From contig DISM01000004.1 in NCBI GenBank assembly GCA_002421805.1, positions 186,001 through 250,000 on the forward strand: a stretch of 64,000 nucleotides of DNA. Reading direction: 5' to 3'. A program made the translations under genes and the position numbers. The number at the start of each line of letters is the position of its first letter. Within the stretch, counting starts at the first letter, position 1. Of this stretch, positions 58,975 to 64,000 are shown piece by piece. Below the pieces are notes generated by a model. The model was not told the origin of the DNA. It did no database searches and saw only the letters and a program-made list of their open reading frames with translations. The stretch is from Candidatus Omnitrophica bacterium UBA6210 (GTDB lineage Bacteria; Omnitrophota; Gorgyraeia; Velamenicoccales; Velamenicoccaceae).

Positions 58975-59209
58975 TCGCAGACATAAATTGTCAAGATGCT
59001 TACACGGGGAGTAACGTTTATTTCCTTAATTTTGTCTATAACGAGGTCTTTTCCCTGCAAAATTAATCCCGAGTCTGCGAAGGAAATTTTTCCGAGTGGT
59101 CGGCTAGCAAAGCTAGCTAGGCCCTCCTGGAAAAATTTACAAGCGTTGAGACGAGGGATAAACGCTTATTCCTTAATTTTGCTTATACCGAGGTATTTCT
59201 TCCTTACAC

Positions 59210-59249
59210 CTGGCCCTATCGGAAGGGGCCAGTGCGCCGCTTCCTGCGG
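59210..59249. repeat. HP1-HP2 palindrome pair, copy 4
   Basis: HP1 CTGGCCC/GGGGCCAG around ATCGGA (59210-59232), a 4-base gap, HP2 CCGC-TTCCT-GCGG (59237-59249). It is inserted in a TTAATTTTG/CAAAATTAA hairpin that also exists without it at 59026-59066. Confidence 0.75.
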
Positions 59250-59270
59250 CGCAAAATTAACCCTGAGGGA

Positions 59271-62200
59271 TTACGTCACGCTCTTATGATAATCCTGTAG
59301 CGCCTTCGGAACGATCTCCTTATTGCGCATGGCCTCGATCGCGTCGACGCTGGCCTTGGCCGCGGCCATCGTCGTGATATACGGGATCTTGTGTTGGATG
59401 GCCATGATCCGGATATAACTGTCGTCGACCTTGCCGGATTTGCCCACCGGCGTGTTGATGATCAACTGGATCTCCTTATTGATAATGGCATCGGCAATAT
59501 TGGGCCGGCCCTCGTGCAATTTCATGATCACCCTGTTGTCGACGCCTCTTTCTTTCAGATGATGCCCTGTGTGTTCTGTGGCGTAAATATTGAACCCCAA
59601 CTCTTTGAGTTTACGCGCCAGCCCGATGGCCTCTCTTTTGTCGCTGTCGGTCACGGTGATCAACACGGTCCCCTGAAGGGGGAGCCTCGAGCCCGCCGCA
59701 TCCTCGGCCTTAAAAAAGGCGGCTTCAAACGTATCGGCGGCACCCATCACCTCGCCCGTGGCCCTCATCTCGGGGCCTAAAACCGGATCGACCTCGGGAA
59801 ACATATTAAAAGGAAAGATGGCTTCTTTGACGCCCACCATGGGCGCTTTAGACCTGCGCTTCAGTTGAGGGAAATCGGCGATCTTCTTGCCGAGCATAAG
59901 CTGGGTGGCGATACGCGCGATCAGGATCCCCGTGACCTTGGAAACAACGGGGACCGTACGGGAGGCGCGCGGGTTCGCTTCGAGGACATAGACCCGATCG
60001 TCGCAGATGGCATACTGGATATTCATCAGGCCGACCACCTCCAGGCTCTTGGCGATCATGTCCGTATATTTCATGATGGTCTCGATATGCTTGGGTTTGA
60101 TGGACCTGGGCGGGATCACGCAGGCGGAATCCCCGGAGTGGATGCCCGCCTGTTCGATATGCTCCATGATGGCGGCCACAAATGTCTCTTGTCCGTCGCT
60201 AAGTGCATCCACTTCAGTTTCCAGGGCCTCCTCCAGGAATCTGTCGATCAGCATGGGATATTCGGGTGAGACGTTGATGGCTTCCAGGGCATATTTGGCC
60301 AGGGCCGACTCATCATAAATGATCTCCATGCCCCGGCCGCCCAGGACAAACGAAGGCCTGACCATCAGGGGGTAGCCGATCTTTTGGGCGATCTTCAGGG
60401 CCTCGTCGAGCGAACGCGCTGTCTGGCTTTCCGGCTGAAGAATATTCAAATCCAGCATCCTCTGGCGGAAAAGCTCGCGGTCCTCGGCCATGGCGATGTT
60501 TTCCGGCGTGGTCCCCAATATCTTGACCCCGCAACGCTTGAGCTCTGCGGCGATATTCAGCGGCGTCTGACCGCCGAACTGGGCGATGACGCCGATGGGC
60601 TTTTCCTTCTCGTAAATAGCCAGGACGTCCTCCACCGTGACGGGCTCGAAATAAAGCTTGTTGGACGTATCGTAATCGGTTGAGACGGTCTCAGGGTTAC
60701 AATTCACCATGATGGATTCATAGCCTTCGTCGCGCAACGCGAGCGCCGCATGCACGCAGGTATAATCGAACTCAATCCCCTGGCCGATACGGTTAGGGCC
60801 GCCACCCAGGATCATGACCTTCTTGTTCGGAGAAACCTTCACTTCGTCAACGCCTGCGCTATATGTAGAATAATAATAAGCGGCATTGTCAACGCCGCTG
60901 ACGGGCACCGCTTCATACCGGGCCTTCTTGCCCAGGGCCAGGCGTTTTTTGCGCACCTCGGATTCCTTGACGTTGAAAAGTTTCGCTAGATACTTGTCGG
61001 AAAAACCCCACTCCTTGGCCTTGATAAGGTCCGTATCGGGAAAAACGCCCCAGGAATACTTTTTCATCTCCTCTTCAAACTCCACCAGGTCTTTCATCTC
61101 CGAGATGAACCACGAGCCGATATGTGTCAGCTTATTGAGCTCCTTGACGCTGACACCTTTGCGCAGGGCCTCATACATCAAGAACACCCTTTCACTCGAC
61201 GGCATCGAGAGACGGTCCAGGAGCTCTTCGGCCGAAAGGCTACCGAAATTCTTGGCCATGCCCAGCCCATGGCGGCCTATTTCAAGCGACCGGATGGATT
61301 TTTGAAAGGCCTCTTTAAAATTCTTGCCGATGCTCATCACCTCGCCGACGGCCTTCATCTGGGTCCCCAGCACGTCTTTGGCCTGAGCAAATTTTTCAAA
61401 AGCCCAACGCGCGAATTTGATGACGACATAATCCCCGCTCGGCTTATACTTCTCCAACGTCCCTTCTTTCCAATACGGGATCTCATCAAGGGTGAGGCCC
61501 GCGGCCAGCCGCGTGGACACCAGGGCGATAGGAAAACCCGTTGCCTTGGATGCCAGGGCCGAAGAGCGCGACGTCCTTGGGTTGATCTCGATGACGACAA
61601 GCCGGTCATCGGCCTTATTGTGCGCAAACTGGATGTTCGTGCCGCCGACCACACCGATGGCATCCACGATCTTATAGGAAAGCTCCTGCATTTTTTCCTG
61701 GAGCTTCTTGGGGACGGTCAGCATCGGCGCCACGCAAAAACTGTCGCCCGTATGGACACCCATCGCATCGATGTTCTCGATGAAGCAGACGGTGATCTTC
61801 TGGTTATTTTTGTCACGGACCACCTCGAGCTCAAGCTCTTCCCAGCCGATGACGGCCTCTTCGATCAGGACCTGATGGACAATGCTCATGGCCAGGCCGC
61901 GCGTCGCGATGACCTTGAGCTCTTCGCCGTTATAGGCGATGCCGCCGCCCGTCCCGCCCAGGGTGTAGGCGGGCCGGACAACGACCGGCAAGCCGATCCG
62001 CGAGGCGATCTCCTGGGCCTGCTCGACGGTATGTGCGATCTCCGAACGAGGCACCGGAATGCCCAATTGCTTCATGGTCTCCTTAAAAACCTCGCGGTCT
62101 TCGCCGCGCTCGATCGCATCCGCCTTGACACCGATCACTTCGACTTTATATTTTTTCAGGATGCCCGCCTTATAAAGGCTGGAGGCCAGGTTAAGGCCGG

Positions 62201-62480
62201 TCTGGCCGCCTAAATTTGGAAGCAGGGCATCGGGCCTCTCCTGGGCGATGATCTTCTCAACGCTCTCGATGGTCAGGGGTTCAATATATGTCCTGTCCGC
62301 CATGCCGGGGTCGGTCATGATCGTCGCCGGATTAGAGTTAACCAAGACGATCTCATAACCTTCCTTTTTCAACGCCTTGCACGCCTGGGTTCCCGAATAA
62401 TCGAACTCACACGCCTGACCGATAATAATGGGGCCGGAACCGATAATAAGGACCTTATGGATGTCGTTACGTCTGGGCAT
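59271..62480 (-). CDS. carB: Carbamoyl-phosphate synthase large subunit
   Basis: The start is ATG 62480 (TGGAGG upstream). The 1069-residue product matches CarB over its full length. First ATP-grasp half with VLIIGSGPIIIGQACEFDYSGTQA and NPATIMTDP; allosteric-type linker; second half with VMILGGGPNRIGQGIEFDYTCVHAALAL and NCNPETVSTDYDTSNKLYFEP; C-terminal MGS-like domain (ATEHTGHHLKERGV ... NTPVGK). It makes carbamoyl phosphate for pyrimidine and arginine synthesis from bicarbonate, ATP and glutamine-derived ammonia. carA is not in the window. A leader of about 200 bases precedes the start. Confidence 0.97.
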   Translation of the reverse strand: MPRRNDIHKVLIIGSGPIIIGQACEFDYSGTQACKALKKEGYEIVLVNSNPATIMTDPGMADRTYIEPLTIESVEKIIAQERPDALLPNLGGQTGLNLASSLYKAGILKKYKVEVIGVKADAIERGEDREVFKETMKQLGIPVPRSEIAHTVEQAQEIASRIGLPVVVRPAYTLGGTGGGIAYNGEELKVIATRGLAMSIVHQVLIEEAVIGWEELELEVVRDKNNQKITVCFIENIDAMGVHTGDSFCVAPMLTVPKKLQEKMQELSYKIVDAIGVVGGTNIQFAHNKADDRLVVIEINPRTSRSSALASKATGFPIALVSTRLAAGLTLDEIPYWKEGTLEKYKPSGDYVVIKFARWAFEKFAQAKDVLGTQMKAVGEVMSIGKNFKEAFQKSIRSLEIGRHGLGMAKNFGSLSAEELLDRLSMPSSERVFLMYEALRKGVSVKELNKLTHIGSWFISEMKDLVEFEEEMKKYSWGVFPDTDLIKAKEWGFSDKYLAKLFNVKESEVRKKRLALGKKARYEAVPVSGVDNAAYYYSTYSAGVDEVKVSPNKKVMILGGGPNRIGQGIEFDYTCVHAALALRDEGYESIMVNCNPETVSTDYDTSNKLYFEPVTVEDVLAIYEKEKPIGVIAQFGGQTPLNIAAELKRCGVKILGTTPENIAMAEDRELFRQRMLDLNILQPESQTARSLDEALKIAQKIGYPLMVRPSFVLGGRGMEIIYDESALAKYALEAINVSPEYPMLIDRFLEEALETEVDALSDGQETFVAAIMEHIEQAGIHSGDSACVIPPRSIKPKHIETIMKYTDMIAKSLEVVGLMNIQYAICDDRVYVLEANPRASRTVPVVSKVTGILIARIATQLMLGKKIADFPQLKRRSKAPMVGVKEAIFPFNMFPEVDPVLGPEMRATGEVMGAADTFEAAFFKAEDAAGSRLPLQGTVLITVTDSDKREAIGLARKLKELGFNIYATEHTGHHLKERGVDNRVIMKLHEGRPNIADAIINKEIQLIINTPVGKSGKVDDSYIRIMAIQHKIPYITTMAAAKASVDAIEAMRNKEIVPKALQDYHKSVT

Positions 62481-62682
62481 GAAACCTCCAGGAAATGGCG
62501 AAGACAGGGTTAAAGACAGAGTGAGATACGGGGTTAAAAACAAGGATAGCGTTACGGTAAGAACGATCGCCGTTGATCGTCAGATCCATCATGTGGATAA
62601 AAAAATTTGGTATCTGCGGGGAGAATCTTCGTTGATATCTCCCCTTGAGCGTTTAATCCGGGGTAAATCTCGGATGCATCAG
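62481..62682 (-). other. Long 5' leader of carB with a hairpin
   Basis: About 200 transcribed bases without an ORF of note. It contains GGGGAGA/TCTCCCC (about 62618-62645) followed on the minus strand, after 13 bases, by seven T. The gap is too long for a classical terminator, but pyrimidine-responsive attenuation is conceivable. The stretch 62724-62841 beyond the promoter holds nothing recognisable. Confidence 0.4.
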
Positions 62683-62688
62683 ATTTTC

Positions 62689-62716
62689 ATTATAGCCAAA
62701 ATATGGGAGGAAACAA
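62689..62716 (-). promoter_or_regulatory. Promoter of carB
   Basis: TTGTTT (62711-62716) and TATAAT (62689-62694), 16-base spacer. The surrounding 43 bases are closely similar to the promoter at 34600-34627. Confidence 0.7.
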
Positions 62717-62841
62717 GAAAATTCAGTTCCTCAGAAAGGTTTTGGGCGCCCGATCCAAAACACTCCCTGCTTTGTCCTGCCCATCCCATGAACGATGGGC
62801 GAGTTCATTGCCGGTTTTCGTTTTACGCTTCAAGTTCTTTT

Positions 62842-63258
62842 CTATCCCCTCTCTCTTCTCTTGTGAAAATAAGGGCCCTTCTTGTGACGAAAATCCCTGT
62901 TGTCATTACCGGGTCGTTTCTCAAAAGGATTTTCATGACTGGGACCGCTTCCCCGTGAATGACCATAAGACTTATGGCTCTGACCCTCTTCTCCGTGGCG
63001 CTTGTCAAAAGGACGCCCATGGGAAGGCCCCCTTTGCCCAAAGCTGCGATCGCGCTCTCCCCGATCGCGCCTGTGGAAACGGTCAAAGGACCGATAGGGC
63101 TTCTCTCCAGCCGGCGCTGCCTGGGACTGCTGGATCAAGATATCGATCTTTTTTTCCAGGTATGTCAACTGCTGCTGCATCCTTTTGATCAAAACCACCG
63201 CCTCCGCTTCGCTCTGGGCCGACACCGGAGGATTTTCCTGTCCCTGTTCTTCAAGCAT
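62842..63258 (-). CDS. Low-complexity basic protein with N-terminal coiled coil
   Basis: A 138-residue protein. Residues 15-45 form a coiled coil (AVVLIKRMQQQLTYLEKKID). The rest is disordered and rich in Arg, His, Gly, Ser and Phe (RRDRGERDRSFGQRGP), ending HKKGPYFHKRRER. Related proteins in other bacteria carry a CxxC zinc module at the end; here it is absent. An RNA- or nucleoid-related role is possible but not shown. It has GAAGGG before the ATG. Confidence 0.7.
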   Translation of the reverse strand: MLEEQGQENPPVSAQSEAEAVVLIKRMQQQLTYLEKKIDILIQQSQAAPAGEKPYRSFDRFHRRDRGERDRSFGQRGPSHGRPFDKRHGEEGQSHKSYGHSRGSGPSHENPFEKRPGNDNRDFRHKKGPYFHKRRERG

Positions 63259-63309
63259 TTTTCCCTTCTTTCTTTTTAACCGCTGGTATGTTGTTTTTCG
63301 TTTTGCGCT

Positions 63310-63663
63310 TTACGTCTTTCTCGTCGCGATCAAATTGGCCCCTAAACCTAAAAAATCCGCAACAATAATATCCCCGACATTCAAGGCCTGGGTCACCCTG
63401 ATCTTTCTGATCTCGGCTGCGGCCTCCCGTATCTTCGCCTTAGGGATGGGCTTATCGGTGCGCACCGGGACCATTTTCAGCGATAACCCCTGTGCCAGAA
63501 CGGTTGCAGTCAAGATCCGAAGGGGATTTTCAACTTCGGCGCGGGCATATTCGTCCCCTTTGGGACAGAGATTGCCGCTGACGTGGGCCACGCGGCAGTT
63601 TTCTATATCCACGGCCAGCGAGCAGCTTTTCGGGCACTGGATACACGTCAGTTTTTTAACCAT
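63310..63663 (-). CDS. DUF1667 iron-sulfur-type protein
   Basis: A 117-residue protein with the DUF1667 pattern: CIQCPKSCSLAVDIE, then GNLCPKGDEYARAEVENPLRILTATV, and a C-terminal GDIIVADFLGLGANLIATR. Four cysteines (CxxC-x3-C and a later CP) could hold a cluster. The family is regularly encoded with a GlpA-like and an FAD/NAD-binding oxidoreductase in anaerobic glycerol-3-phosphate dehydrogenase clusters. The start overlaps the stop of such an oxidoreductase by 8 bases, in agreement. Confidence 0.9.
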   Translation of the reverse strand: MVKKLTCIQCPKSCSLAVDIENCRVAHVSGNLCPKGDEYARAEVENPLRILTATVLAQGLSLKMVPVRTDKPIPKAKIREAAAEIRKIRVTQALNVGDIIVADFLGLGANLIATRKT

Positions 63664-64000
63664 TTGAACCCTTCAGATAAGCTGCGGCAAGACGCCCGCA
63701 GGCCGCGCTATCACGCGTTACAGAATCAACCACATCATACACCTTAAATGCATTGCCGCAGACAAAAATACCCGGAATGGATGTCGTATTCAGCGTATCC
63801 GAAACCGGAGAGTTTGTTTTCTTGTCCAAGGCAACGCCCGCCATCTCGACGAGCTCATTTTCAGGAATAAGTCCGACGGACATCAATACCGTGTCGCAGC
63901 CGATGCGGAATCCCGTATTTGGGATCTCATTCAAACCCTCATCCACGGCGACCACGTCAACACCCTCCACCCGGTCTCTGCCATGGATGCGCGCAATCTT
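63656..64000 (-). CDS. FAD/NAD(P)-binding oxidoreductase, C-terminal part (cut by window edge)
   Basis: The frame is open to base 64000; the last 114 residues are visible. They show the end of a two-dinucleotide-binding flavoprotein: IGCDTVLMSVGLIPENEL, then the second FAD contact SIPGIFVCGNAFKVYDVVDSVTRD. An internal GTG at 63970 is not a real start. Together with the DUF1667 gene it resembles the GlpA-associated flavoprotein of glycerol-3-phosphate metabolism. The N-terminus lies outside the window. Confidence 0.88.
   Translation of the reverse strand, partial: KIARIHGRDRVEGVDVVAVDEGLNEIPNTGFRIGCDTVLMSVGLIPENELVEMAGVALDKKTNSPVSDTLNTTSIPGIFVCGNAFKVYDVVDSVTRDSAACGRLAAAYLKGSNG

Larger units (their letters stand above)
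58626..59260. repeat. Tandem covarying hairpin elements in the carB to GMP-synthase-like interval
   Basis: This 0.65 kb non-coding stretch holds three related units. Each closes with a short outer stem and contains a long AT-rich inner stem. Unit 1 is ACTCC-GA-GTGT (58626-58636) with ACAC-GA-GGAGT (58708-58718). Unit 2 is ACTCC (58831-58835) with GGAGT (59008-59012). Unit 3 is ATCCC-GA-GTCT (59066-59076) with AGAC-GA-GGGAT (59049+100 to 59159). TTAATTTTG/CAAAATTAA hairpins (59026-59066, 59173-59260) separate units. Base changes preserve pairing between copies. The strand of any RNA product is not settled; flanking genes read on the minus strand. Confidence 0.7.

Noticed and set aside
58602..59260. 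CRISPR array or integron attC sites in the hairpin-rich interval
   Set aside because: There are no short identical repeats with regular spacers and no cas genes, and the core RYYYAAC/GTTRRRY pair of attC and an integrase are missing.
62703..63188. 161-residue plus-strand frame starting MGGNKKIQF, and a similar start at 34614
   Set aside because: Both begin inside the duplicated promoter sequence and run antisense to real genes. The similarity is due to the promoter repeat.
63656..63970. GTG 63970 as a gene start
   Set aside because: The frame is open to the window edge and the visible part is the C-terminal half of a flavoprotein, so the gene is truncated by the window.
1..64000. tRNA, rRNA, IS elements and prophage genes
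   Set aside because: I found no cloverleaf with a conserved T-loop, no rRNA core sequences and no transposase, integrase or phage structural motifs in any frame.

Overview
The window reads as a chromosomal segment of a Gram-negative (diderm) bacterium of moderate-to-high GC. It carries a TolC-type outer membrane factor, an MlaEFD lipid-transport set, outer-membrane barrels, lipoproteins with lipoboxes and many signal peptides. No rRNA, tRNA or other phylogenetic marker was found, so the lineage is open. The mix of small secreted proteins of unknown function, archaemetzincin, NfnAB with GdhA, and duplicated Pst/PhoU fits an uncultivated phylum such as Omnitrophota, but this is a guess from content. 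Every gene I accept lies on the minus strand, so transcription runs from high to low coordinates. No phage, IS, integron or CRISPR was seen.

Layout in transcription order. 64.0-62.8 kb: the end of an FAD/NAD oxidoreductase, a DUF1667 protein and a low-complexity basic protein. 62.7-57.6 kb: carB, then a 0.68 kb non-coding stretch packed with nested hairpins and covarying tandem copies, then a stand-alone GMP-synthase-type ATP pyrophosphatase. 57.5-43.5 kb: a phosphate regulon. It holds phoB-phoR; a Pho-box promoter driving two tiny ORFs, a porin, pstS-pstC-pstA-pstB, arsC and phoU; and a second Pho-box promoter driving pstS-pstC-pstA-pstB-pstB-phoU. The two adjacent PstB proteins of the second operon have complementary losses of ATPase motifs. 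43.4-39.8 kb: nfnA-nfnB-gdhA, which links ferredoxin/NADPH supply to ammonium assimilation.

39.8-33.9 kb: a periplasmic Cache protein behind a promoter-terminator leader, several small secreted or membrane proteins of unknown function, a MATE exporter and a lipoprotein. 33.9-14.9 kb: a nitroreductase, then an unbroken run from a promoter at 33.2 kb to a terminator at 14.9 kb. The run encodes an anti-sigma-type kinase, a STAS protein, MlaE, MlaF, MlaD, a FecR-domain protein, an outer-membrane barrel, a CHASE2-SpoIIE phosphatase, a potassium channel, LemA, DUF2207, a 2206-residue modular secreted protein and three envelope proteins. It looks like a partner-switch signalling and cell-envelope locus.

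14.8-0 kb: a copper-type P-ATPase with a small membrane protein, a stand-alone sensor-like membrane protein, two cold-shock proteins, a B12-binding radical SAM protein coupled to a tiny zinc-finger protein, a radical SAM repair-type protein behind a structured leader, archaemetzincin with Smr, a PilZ-containing envelope operon, and an AbrB regulator leading a TolC-MacA-MacB type efflux operon cut by the window edge.

The most unusual signals are the covarying tandem hairpin elements between carB and the GMP-synthase-like gene, the complementary PstB pair, promoter-plus-terminator leaders ahead of full genes, and the giant modular protein.
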